Assembly: GCA_963676345.2 (NCBI GenBank) | Contig: CAXXTS010000004.1 | Location: 372,001-436,000 of the forward strand | Source: G963665925 sp963676345 | GTDB lineage: Bacteria; Bacillota; Clostridia; Peptostreptococcales; Acidaminobacteraceae | Direction: 5' to 3' | Length of the DNA: 64,000 nt | In this document: positions 46,811 through 54,804 of the stretch, piece by piece | How positions within the stretch are numbered: position 1 is the first letter of the stretch | Layout of the letters: every line of letters starts with the position of its first letter | Notes under the pieces: generated by a model | The model's input: only the letters and a program-made list of their open reading frames with translations | What the model was told of the DNA's origin: nothing | The model's database searches: none | Program-made: the position numbers and the translations under genes

Positions 46811-48709
46811 ATGGCTGAAAGATTTCATTCCGGATCTTATGATGTTGCTGTCATAGGAGCTGGCCATGCCGGTTGTGAAGCAGCACTTGCTGCCGCAAGA
46901 CTCGGGAAAAAGACTATATTATTTTCTATAAATCTGGATTCAGTGGCAATGATGCCATGTAATCCTTCTATTGGGGGTACTGGCAAGGGGCATCTTGTTC
47001 GTGAAATTGATGCACTTGGTGGGGAAATGGGTCTGAACATTGACAAGGCCTTTATTCAAAGTAAAATGTTGAATGTACGAAAAGGCCCCGCTGTACATTC
47101 TTTACGTGCTCAAGCGGATAAATCACTTTATCATCGTGAAATGAAAAAAGTAATCGAAAATACAGACAATCTTTTGTTAAAGCAGGCTGAAATTATCGAA
47201 ATTGCAGCTGAAAATGGCGTCGTTAAGCAGGTGACTACTGCAACGGGGGCCTTTTATGATGTGAAGGCCATTATACTGGCTACAGGCACATACCTTGGTG
47301 GTAAAATCTTTATTGGAGATGCGGTTTTTGAAAGTGGTCCCAATGGGCTTGCACCATCAAACAAGCTGACTCAAAGTCTTCATGAATTGGGGATCAGTAT
47401 GCGCCGTTTTAAGACGGGTACGCCTGCCCGTGTAAATAAAAGATCACTTGATTATGACAAAATGGAAGTTCAGTATGGAGATCCGGAAATTGTCCCTTTC
47501 TCTTTTATGAACGATGCTCTTGAAGTAGATGAAGAGCCATGTTGGTTAACTTATACAAACCATAATACACATGAAGTCATTCAAGAAAATATAACACGGT
47601 CTGCCATGTATGGTGGACAAATTGAGGGGACAGGACCACGATACTGTCCATCTATAGAAGATAAAATCACGCGTTTTGCAGATAAAGACAGACATCAGCT
47701 TTTTATTGAGCCAGAAGGTCTGGATACAAATGAAATGTATGTACAGGGTATGTCTACGAGTCTGCCTGAAGATGTTCAGGTTAAGTTTATGCGTACAATT
47801 CCAGGAATGGAAAAGGTAGAAATTATGCGACCGGCCTATGCTATTGAATATGATTGTGTTGACCCAACTCAATTAAAATTGTCACTTGAGTTTAAGCATA
47901 TTGAGGGTCTCTTTTCAGCAGGCCAATTCAATGGTTCTTCAGGTTATGAAGAGGCTGCCGCACAGGGGCTTATAGCAGGAATTAATGCAGTACAGAAGCT
48001 GGATGAGAAAGAGCCATTCATTCTGGATCGTTCGGAGGCATATATAGGTGTATTGATAGATGACTTAGTTATTAAGGGCACTAATGAACCATATAGAATG
48101 ATGACATCAAGAGCAGAATATAGATTGGTTCTAAGACAGGATAATGCAGATTTAAGACTGACAGACCGTGCATATGAAATTGGTCTTGCCAGTGAGGCGC
48201 GTAAGCAGAGACTGGATGAGAAAAAGGTAATAGTAAAACAGGAAATGGAGCGCCTAAAGGATATTAAAGTAAAACCTGTAGAGGTGAATCCATTCCTTGA
48301 AAGCATTGGCAGTGCTTCAAACTTAAAAAGCGGTATTTCTTTAGCGGATTTAATGAAACGGCCTGAAATTGGGTACAAGGATTTAGCACCACTTGATCCT
48401 GAAAGACCTGTATTGAGAGATGATTTGTGGAAGCAATGCGAAGTGCAAATTAAATACGCTGGATATATTAAAAAGCAGTTGAGTCAGATTGAGAAGTTTA
48501 AGAGTCTTGAGTTAAAGAAGCTTTCTGATACAATTGAGTATGCTGCAATTGATGGACTTAGACTGGAAGCACGTCAGAAGCTAGATCAAGTTAAGCCAAG
48601 TTCAATAGGTCAAGCTTCTAGAATATCGGGTGTATCACCGGCAGATATTTCAGTTTTAATGGTTTACTTAGAGCAGCAGAAGAGAAAGAAGGCGCTGGCA
48701 GATGAATAA
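46811..48709 (+). CDS. mnmG: tRNA U34 modification enzyme MnmG
   Basis: A 632-residue FAD protein. I start at the ATG at 46811, with GGAGG five bases upstream; an ATG at 46778 in frame lacks a site. DVAVIGAGHAGCEAALAAAR is the FAD motif. CNPSIGGTGKGHLVREIDAL, GTPARVNKRSLD and LFSAGQFNGSSGYEEAAAQG are MnmG signatures. It pairs with MnmE in cmnm5U34 formation. Its last 8 bases overlap rsmG, so translation is coupled. Confidence 0.97.
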   Translation: MAERFHSGSYDVAVIGAGHAGCEAALAAARLGKKTILFSINLDSVAMMPCNPSIGGTGKGHLVREIDALGGEMGLNIDKAFIQSKMLNVRKGPAVHSLRAQADKSLYHREMKKVIENTDNLLLKQAEIIEIAAENGVVKQVTTATGAFYDVKAIILATGTYLGGKIFIGDAVFESGPNGLAPSNKLTQSLHELGISMRRFKTGTPARVNKRSLDYDKMEVQYGDPEIVPFSFMNDALEVDEEPCWLTYTNHNTHEVIQENITRSAMYGGQIEGTGPRYCPSIEDKITRFADKDRHQLFIEPEGLDTNEMYVQGMSTSLPEDVQVKFMRTIPGMEKVEIMRPAYAIEYDCVDPTQLKLSLEFKHIEGLFSAGQFNGSSGYEEAAAQGLIAGINAVQKLDEKEPFILDRSEAYIGVLIDDLVIKGTNEPYRMMTSRAEYRLVLRQDNADLRLTDRAYEIGLASEARKQRLDEKKVIVKQEMERLKDIKVKPVEVNPFLESIGSASNLKSGISLADLMKRPEIGYKDLAPLDPERPVLRDDLWKQCEVQIKYAGYIKKQLSQIEKFKSLELKKLSDTIEYAAIDGLRLEARQKLDQVKPSSIGQASRISGVSPADISVLMVYLEQQKRKKALADE

Positions 48710-49418
48710 AGGTGAATTTGAAACGGCACTCAAGTCAATGAATATTGAATTTGATATGTCATACTATGATGATTTTGATCTGTATCGTCAGCTTCTTGTA
48801 GAGTGGAATGAACATATGAATCTGACTGGAATTACTGAGAAACGAGAAGTTTTTATTAAGCATTTTCTAGATTCAATTGGCACATTTCTTTCAAAGGCAG
48901 TCCCAGAGGGTGGAAAAGTTATTGATGTAGGCACAGGTGCAGGTTTTCCAGGTCTCGTAATGAAGATGTTTGACAGGTCAATTTCACTGACATTACTAGA
49001 TTCCTTAAATAAGAGAATTAATTTTTTAAGGGCCGTTTGTGAAAAGACACAGCTTGACGACGTAGAACTTATTCATGGCCGTGCTGAGGACTTTGGTAAA
49101 GATAAGGCGTACCGCGAACAGTTTGATGTATCTGTATCCAGAGCTGTTGCTGACTTGGCGGTTTTAACGGAATACTGTATACCGTTTGTTAAAATAGGAG
49201 GATACTTTATTGCACTCAAGAGTAAATCCTATAGTGAGGAACTCGAAGGCGCTAAAAAGGCAATAGAAGTCTTAGGTGGACAAGTTGAAGGTGTTATTCC
49301 AGTTAAGTTGCCTGAAACAGACATTGAGCATACACTGGTTCTTATAAAAAAAGTTAAATCAACACCGGACAAATATCCTAGAAAGGCTGGAAAGCCTACA
49401 AAAAGTCCAATCAGTTAA
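48702..49418 (+). CDS. rsmG: 16S rRNA m7G527 methyltransferase RsmG
   Basis: A 238-residue SAM-dependent enzyme. YRQLLVEWNEHMNLTGITEK, HFLDSIGTF, VIDVGTGAGFPGLVMKMF (SAM motif I) and VSVSRAVADLAVLTEYC are typical of RsmG (GidB). It methylates G527 of 16S rRNA; loss gives low-level streptomycin resistance in other bacteria. It overlaps mnmG and precedes noc by 14 bp. Confidence 0.96.
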   Translation: MNKGEFETALKSMNIEFDMSYYDDFDLYRQLLVEWNEHMNLTGITEKREVFIKHFLDSIGTFLSKAVPEGGKVIDVGTGAGFPGLVMKMFDRSISLTLLDSLNKRINFLRAVCEKTQLDDVELIHGRAEDFGKDKAYREQFDVSVSRAVADLAVLTEYCIPFVKIGGYFIALKSKSYSEELEGAKKAIEVLGGQVEGVIPVKLPETDIEHTLVLIKKVKSTPDKYPRKAGKPTKSPIS

Positions 49419-49432
49419 GGAGCGGGAGGGTT

Positions 49433-50218
49433 TTGGCATTGAAGAGATCAAATGAAATACTGGACATACCAATAGAAAAAATAATCGCAAATCCTGAACA
49501 GCCAAGGCAGATATTTGATGAAGAGGGTATTAAAGAACTATCTGATTCCATTATGGCATTCGGTGTTTTACAGCCAATTACAGTCAGAGCTATTGATGAT
49601 TACTATGAGCTCGTTATGGGAGAAAGAAGACTTCGCGCTTCAGAAATGGCAGGTCTTAAGATGATTCCCGCAATGATTATGCAGTCTAGTCAAGTGGATT
49701 CAGCTTTGATGGCAATAGTTGAAAACTTGCAGCGTGTAGATTTGAATTTTGTGGAAGAAGCGGAAGGCATAAGGCGCCTTGTTGAAGTACATGGCATGTC
49801 TCAGAAAGATGTTGCAAAGCGTGTTGGCAAAAATCAGTCTACAGTTTCAAATAAGCTTCGTATTTTGAAACTGTCTCCGAAGGTGCGCGATGAAATGGTG
49901 GTCGCTGGTTTATCTGAAAGACATGCAAGGGCTTTTCTAAAACTTGAGGATCCGATACTTCAAGAAAAAGTACTGAACCAGGTTATTAAGAATGATTTGA
50001 ATGTTAAAAAGACAGAAGAAATCATTGAGACGTATTTGGAACTGAGTACACCGAAGAAAAAGAAGAATATCCGAGGTGTCTTTAATTATAAAATCTACAT
50101 CAATACATTGAAGCAAGCATATCAAGCCATAAAAGATACTGGGCTCAATGCTGAGTTCAACCATAAAGACAATGGTGATCATATAGAAGTCATTGTGAGA
50201 ATTCCAAAAGAAAAATAG
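49433..50218 (+). CDS. noc: nucleoid occlusion protein Noc (ParB-family)
   Basis: A 261-residue ParB-family CTPase-like protein. DIPIEKIIANPEQPRQIFDE, YELVMGERRLRASEMAGL (the GERRxRA CTP-binding box), ENLQRVDLNFVEEAEGIRR and the HTH MSQKDVAKRVGKNQSTVSNK are present. It lies between rsmG and parA, the classical place of noc, and the window contains Noc-type palindromes. It binds these sites and keeps FtsZ rings away from the nucleoid. Start: TTG at 49433; a TTG at 49439 is an alternative. Confidence 0.88.
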   Translation: MALKRSNEILDIPIEKIIANPEQPRQIFDEEGIKELSDSIMAFGVLQPITVRAIDDYYELVMGERRLRASEMAGLKMIPAMIMQSSQVDSALMAIVENLQRVDLNFVEEAEGIRRLVEVHGMSQKDVAKRVGKNQSTVSNKLRILKLSPKVRDEMVVAGLSERHARAFLKLEDPILQEKVLNQVIKNDLNVKKTEEIIETYLELSTPKKKKNIRGVFNYKIYINTLKQAYQAIKDTGLNAEFNHKDNGDHIEVIVRIPKEK

Positions 50219-50222
50219 AATG

Positions 50223-50268
50223 AAGCTGTCCCTTAAACGTCAAATGTGTTTTTAGGGACAGCTTTTTA
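50223..50268 (+). terminator. intrinsic terminator after noc
   Basis: GCTGTCCCT pairs with AGGGACAGC around a 20-base loop, followed by TTTTT. The next palindrome, a Noc-type site, starts within 2 bases. Confidence 0.88.
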
Positions 50269-50269
50269 T

Positions 50270-50283
50270 ATTTCCCAGGAAAT
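50270..50283. promoter_or_regulatory. Noc-type binding site after noc
   Basis: ATTTCCCAGGAAAT, one central base from the consensus ATTTCCCGGGAAAT. It lies directly after the noc terminator. Confidence 0.6.
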
Positions 50284-50514
50284 ATGGGTTTTATAGTGCG
50301 CATGAAATAGAGGGACTCATTTCACTGAATGTAGGAATGCACTGCTTGAATTTTTAAAACGGTGGGATGGATTTATTGTTGTAAGAGGATGAACTAGGCG
50401 TAAAGGTGTATTACCGTAAGGATAATGAAATACAATATGGATAATGTTGGTAAACTCTTTGACTTTTCCTGATATTTTCAATTCTAAATAGTAAAATTTC
50501 TCTTACTTTTTACT

Positions 50515-50543
50515 TTGAATCATTTTTTTTGATTTGATATAGT
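50515..50543 (+). promoter_or_regulatory. probable promoter of parA-parB
   Basis: TTGAAT, a 17-bp spacer and TATAGT, about 40 bp before parA. TATAAT also occurs at 50545 without a good -35. Confidence 0.5.
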
Positions 50544-50581
50544 GTATAATTATTTCAAGAACATCTAATAGGAGTGAGATG

Positions 50582-51346
50582 ATGGGAAAAGCGATAGCGA
50601 TATTTAATCAGAAGGGCGGTGTAGGTAAGACTACTACAAACGTAAACCTTTCTGCAAGTTTGGCACGACTAGGTAAAAAAGTACTTGTGATTGACAATGA
50701 TCCGCAAGGGAATAGCACGAGTGGTCTTGGTTTGAGTAAAGATACACTGGAATTTAATTTATATGATGCACTTATCGATGATATTGATGTTCTTAAGTGT
50801 ATAGTTCCAACGCCTTTTGAGGGATTAGATATTATTCCATCAAATGTTCAATTAGCAGGTGCAGAAATCGAAATGATTGAAATAGACAATCGCGAGCAGA
50901 GGTTGAAGCGAATCATCAACACAGTTCGGGATCATTATGACTATATATTTGTAGATTGTCCGCCCTCATTAGGTCTATTAACGATAAATTCACTGGTTGC
51001 AGTAGATGGCGTTATAATTCCAATTCAATGTGAATATTATGCACTTGAGGGTGTGAGTCAGCTTATGAATACATACCAGTTGATTAAGAGAGGGCTTAAT
51101 CCTAATCTTGAAATTGAAGGTGTATTACTAAGCATGTTTGATGGAAGAACAAATTTATCAATACAGGTTGTTGAGGAAGTGAAGAAGTATTTTAAGAATA
51201 AAGTTTACTCAACAATTATACCTAAGAATGTTAGGTTAGCTGAGGCCCCAAGTTTTGGCGTACCTGTTATTGAATTTGATGAGAAGTCAAAGGGTGCAAT
51301 TGCTTATATGGAACTTGCTGAAGAAATTGCAAAAATGGAGGTATAG
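50582..51346 (+). CDS. parA: chromosome partitioning ATPase ParA (Soj)
   Basis: A 254-residue deviant Walker ATPase. KAIAIFNQKGGVGKTTTNVN contains the KGGVGKTT motif, VLVIDNDPQGNSTSGLG the A' motif, and IFVDCPPSLGLLT the B motif. It acts with ParB on DNA near oriC and controls DnaA in Bacillus. The ATG at 50582 is preferred over the one at 50579 because of spacing to AGGAG. parB follows after 1 base. Confidence 0.97.
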   Translation: MGKAIAIFNQKGGVGKTTTNVNLSASLARLGKKVLVIDNDPQGNSTSGLGLSKDTLEFNLYDALIDDIDVLKCIVPTPFEGLDIIPSNVQLAGAEIEMIEIDNREQRLKRIINTVRDHYDYIFVDCPPSLGLLTINSLVAVDGVIIPIQCEYYALEGVSQLMNTYQLIKRGLNPNLEIEGVLLSMFDGRTNLSIQVVEEVKKYFKNKVYSTIIPKNVRLAEAPSFGVPVIEFDEKSKGAIAYMELAEEIAKMEV

Positions 51347-51347
51347 G

Positions 51348-52223
51348 ATGGCAAAGGCAAAAAGAGGGCTTGGAAAAGGTTTAGGTGCGCTGATTCCCCA
51401 AGATATCGGGATGAGCACTGATAAAGTACAAGAGCTTAGTATTAAGGATAATGTTATAGACCTTAATATTGACGATATAATGCCGAATAAGTCACAACCT
51501 CGACGCAGTTTTGATAAAATGAAGTTGAAGGCTTTAGAAGAGTCAATTGATAAACATGGACTGGTTCAGCCTATTGTTGTAAAAAAGTTGGATAAAGGCT
51601 ATGAAATTGTTGCCGGTGAAAGACGATGGCGTGCTTCTAAAAATTTAGGGCTCAAATCGATCACTGCCATTGTAAGATCTATGGGAGAGCTCGAACAAGC
51701 TCAAATTGCCCTTATAGAAAACATACAGCGTGAAGATTTAAATGATATTGAAGAAGCTATGGCTTATGATGCTCTTATTGAGGAACATAAATTGACACAA
51801 AAAGATGTTGCCAGTGCGGTTGGTAAAAGTAGAACATATATTACAAATACACTGAGACTACTTAAGTTAAATAATGAAATCCGTGAGCTTATAGTTAATG
51901 GGAATATATCAGGGGGTCACGGAAGAGCCTTATTAGGAGTAGAAAATCCTAATTTGAGATTAGAATTGGCACAACGTGTAATAGATGAATCTCTGAGTGT
52001 GCGTGAAACTGAAAAACTGGTTGCTAAGAGCAAATTGATTAAGAATACTACAGTGTCTCAAGTTGTACGAGATAATGCACTTGTTGAATATGAGGAAGAC
52101 TTACAGCAGCTTTTTGGAACCAAGGTCAATATCAAGCAAGGAAAAAGAAAAGGCAAGATCGAAATAGAATATTATAATAGTGAAGACTTAAGTAGGTTGC
52201 TTCAAATGCTTAAAGATAACTAA
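51348..52223 (+). CDS. parB: chromosome partitioning protein ParB (Spo0J)
   Basis: A 291-residue CTP-dependent clamp. I start at the ATG at 51348 with GGAGG six bases upstream; the frame is open earlier inside parA. RGLGKGLGALIP at the N-terminus (ParA-contact region), YEIVAGERRWRASKNLGLKS, ENIQREDLNDIEEAMAYDAL, and the HTH LTQKDVASAVGKSRTYITNT match ParB. It loads at parS, spreads, and recruits SMC. A perfect parS lies 11 bp after its stop. Confidence 0.97.
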   Translation: MAKAKRGLGKGLGALIPQDIGMSTDKVQELSIKDNVIDLNIDDIMPNKSQPRRSFDKMKLKALEESIDKHGLVQPIVVKKLDKGYEIVAGERRWRASKNLGLKSITAIVRSMGELEQAQIALIENIQREDLNDIEEAMAYDALIEEHKLTQKDVASAVGKSRTYITNTLRLLKLNNEIRELIVNGNISGGHGRALLGVENPNLRLELAQRVIDESLSVRETEKLVAKSKLIKNTTVSQVVRDNALVEYEEDLQQLFGTKVNIKQGKRKGKIEIEYYNSEDLSRLLQMLKDN

Positions 52224-52227
52224 AGTT

Positions 52228-52259
52228 CAAGAGATGTTTCACGTGAAACATCTCTTTTT
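52228..52259 (+). terminator. hairpin terminator of parB built on parS
   Basis: AGAGATGTTTCAC and GTGAAACATCTCT form a 13-bp perfect stem followed by TTTTTA. The stem is the parS palindrome extended by AGAGA/TCTCT. Confidence 0.75.
52235..52250. promoter_or_regulatory. parS site 1 (perfect 16-bp)
   Basis: TGTTTCACGTGAAACA matches the universal ParB/parS palindrome with no mismatch. It is 12 bp after parB. Confidence 0.97.
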
Positions 52260-52260
52260 A

Positions 52261-53320
52261 TATGCTGAGAAATAGATGACTCTAAGTATATATAGACAAA
52301 GAAGAAACGCTCATACTTTTACTTTACTCTAAATGTAGTAATGAAAGTTCATGATAAAAATGTCTAGGAATGTGGCTAAGTAAAAAATAAAAGTACGATC
52401 TCAATAGATATGATCACGCGCTGGTCAGCTTTAAAGTAATGAAGTGAAGTAAGTAGACTCAAGAAATGAGTCGAATCGTGATTTCTTAATGCGTGTTGTA
52501 GTCAGTGAAGTTTAGGCTCAAAATTTAAAAAACTAGAATATAAGAGGTTAATATTACAGAAAAAATATCATATGTCACGGATTCAAATTAAGAAGAGAAA
52601 CCCTACTAATCATTGATATTATTAGAGAAACACTCAGAAGTGACTTCAATAGAGATTTTAATTGAAAAGAACTTAGTGTACAAGATATATAAATTTGATA
52701 GAAAGTACACCGTAATATGATGAAGAAGTAAGGGAATATGTATAATGCATATTAGTAATATGATTATAAGTACGCTCTATTAAGGTAGATCCTATGTTTC
52801 ATATTGAGGTCTATTCGGGTATGAAATAAGAAATAAAAAGCGTATATTTTGAATAATTACGATTGTCTCTTAAAGAGTTTCCTTTTTAATTATAGAATTA
52901 GTATATATAAAACAGTGGTATTAGATGCACACTGCTTTATATTATAGGTCTAGACACATCCAATTATATCTATCATTTGTTCTATTTTGCACTGAAATTT
53001 CTAGTGACTGAACACGAATATAAGCAAATATTCAATATTTGATTAAATATAGTGAAAACTAGGTCTAATTGAGTTGAATGATCAAAAAAATCAAATTATT
53101 TACAGCTAGACTAGTGTCAGATGTGTTAAATTAGCCTGTGAGAAGAGTATACCCATAGTGGTATTTGTATACTAGATATTTAAAAAAACGCCATATGGGG
53201 AAAATGAGCTTGTATGCATTGGGATTACTAGGGTCTAGATCTACTATTGTGTTGATTAGTGTGATAATACCATTGATTGATAGGCTATCACATAGAATTG
53301 CGTCCAAATTACCTTTCTAG
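52261..53320. other. 1.1-kb AT-rich region between parB and dagK, no intact gene
   Basis: Every frame is broken by many stops. Short pieces look peptide-like (around 52624-52722, one frame reads LLEKHSEVTSIEILIEKNLV), so it may contain a decayed gene. A minus-strand open frame at 53256-53447 overlaps parS site 2 and lacks a ribosome binding site. I cannot support any real CDS here. Confidence 0.5.
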
Positions 53321-53324
53321 AATA

Positions 53325-53340
53325 TGTTTCACGTGAAACA
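53325..53340. promoter_or_regulatory. parS site 2 (perfect 16-bp)
   Basis: TGTTTCACGTGAAACA, identical to site 1 and flanked by AATA/TATT. It lies 1.1 kb from site 1, upstream of the dagK-like gene. Confidence 0.97.
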
Positions 53341-53559
53341 TATTTGACTAGACAAACAGTTGGTCTTATAAAATGTAATGAAAAGGTTCTTTGAGGATTT
53401 AAAAAGACAGTTATAAACAGATCCAAGAGTTTATTAAGAAGACCCAAGTTAATAGGTAATGTGGAGAATATGAGAATACGCTATTATTGGAGTAAATCAG
53501 TATATCCGACTATGATTTTATTTACTTAACTTATAATGTCTATAGGTCATGAGGAAACT

Positions 53560-54450
53560 ATGAGAAAAATTTTGTATGTCCTAAATCCTGCATCAGGGAG
53601 CAAGAAAGCAAAAAACTTGATTGGAAAAATAGAAGCATTTTCAAAAGAAAATGAATTTGATTATACAATTGTAGTATCAGAAAAAGATCAAGGGATATCT
53701 GACTTGGTCAAGAATAATTTAGCGGCTGAATCGTATACGGATATTGTTGCAGTAGGAGGTGATGGGACAATATCAGAAATAATTAATGGAATGGATACAT
53801 ATGATATTCCACTGGGAATTATTCCAATGGGAACAGGAAATGATTTAGCTAGGAGTCTAAATATTCCTCAAAATATAGATGTGGCATTAAGCACTATTAA
53901 AGAAGGCAAATTGAAATTTTGTGATATTGGAAATGTTAATGGAACCCTATTTATAAATTCAGCAGGTGTGGGCATAGATGGAAGTATTATATCAGGTACA
54001 AATAGGATAAAGAAATTCTTTCCTGGCAGCTTGGCATATTTGATAAGTACAATTAAATCTATATTTACATTTAGAGCGTTTACAGCAAAAATTAAATTGG
54101 ATGATGAAATGATACACGAAAACTGTTTGCTGATTGCAATTGGTAATGGATGCTACTTTGGTGGCGGTATGAAAATTACACCCCATGCTCAACTAGATAA
54201 TGGTCAATTTCAAGTATGTATTGTGAAACAAGTACCTAAGCATATTTTCATGAGAATGTTTCCGAAAGTCTATTATGGTAGACATACTGAGGTTGATCAA
54301 GTCATAATGAGATACTCAAAGACACTGAATATCGAAATTGAAAAAGACAATCTACTTGTTAGTGCTGATGGAAATTTAGTTAGTCAAACGCCAGCGTGTA
54401 TTTCAATAACTCCCAAAGCTATAAAAGTAAGAATGAATGAAAGTAAATAG
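53560..54450 (+). CDS. diacylglycerol kinase family lipid kinase (DagK/YegS-like)
   Basis: A 296-residue enzyme. The ATG at 53560 has GAGGA four bases upstream; an ATG at 53536 in frame has none. RKILYVLNPASGSKKAKNLI is the start of the catalytic domain, DIVAVGGDGTISEIINGM the GGDGT nucleotide loop, and PLGIIPMGTGNDLARSLNIP the second glycine loop. The family phosphorylates diacylglycerol or similar lipids for phospholipid recycling. The substrate cannot be read from sequence. A TATAAT at 53532 may be its promoter. Confidence 0.85.
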   Translation: MRKILYVLNPASGSKKAKNLIGKIEAFSKENEFDYTIVVSEKDQGISDLVKNNLAAESYTDIVAVGGDGTISEIINGMDTYDIPLGIIPMGTGNDLARSLNIPQNIDVALSTIKEGKLKFCDIGNVNGTLFINSAGVGIDGSIISGTNRIKKFFPGSLAYLISTIKSIFTFRAFTAKIKLDDEMIHENCLLIAIGNGCYFGGGMKITPHAQLDNGQFQVCIVKQVPKHIFMRMFPKVYYGRHTEVDQVIMRYSKTLNIEIEKDNLLVSADGNLVSQTPACISITPKAIKVRMNESK

Positions 54451-54489
54451 TAAATGTAAATATATGTAAAAAAATTATAAAATTCATTA

Positions 54490-54528
54490 AAAAACCGCTT
54501 TATATTTTGACGTATAAGGCGTTTTTTT
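54490..54528 (+). terminator. terminator after the lipid kinase gene
   Basis: CGCTTTATA and TATAAGGCG with one mismatch, followed by seven T. Confidence 0.75.
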
Positions 54529-54749
54529 AATATGTGGCATATTAACTATCGATTTGACAGGAAATATCGATACAAGATGAATTAAGCGTGTTATAATAGG
54601 TGTACGATTATGAGACATAGAAATGAGGAGAAGGTATGGGTGAAGGGCGAGATTTAGTGCGATAGTGAAAAAATAATTCATGTATAAAGAAGAATCTACT
54701 TCGTAGTCAAAAAATGAAGGTGTAACTAATAAGCTTCATTACAAAAAAC

Positions 54750-54768
54750 ACTTGCATTGAATGCAAGT
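54750..54768. repeat. inverted repeat before the EBP-like regulator
   Basis: ACTTGCATT, then G-free centre and AATGCAAGT form a perfect 9-bp dyad 37 bp before the start of the regulator gene. It may be an operator. There is no T tract, so it is not a normal terminator. Confidence 0.4.
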
Positions 54769-54804
54769 TCCTATAAATAGAATTTAACTAAGAGGAGAAA
54801 GTAA

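Noticed and set aside
53256..53447. 63-codon minus-strand frame
   Set aside because: It overlaps the perfect parS site 2, has no good ribosome binding site and a biased composition; likely chance.
54636..54665. Nine-codon ORF (MGEGRDLVR) with GAGGAGAAGG upstream
   Set aside because: Too short to support. It has a good ribosome binding site and precedes the regulator, but there is no hairpin or sequence feature to call it a leader peptide.
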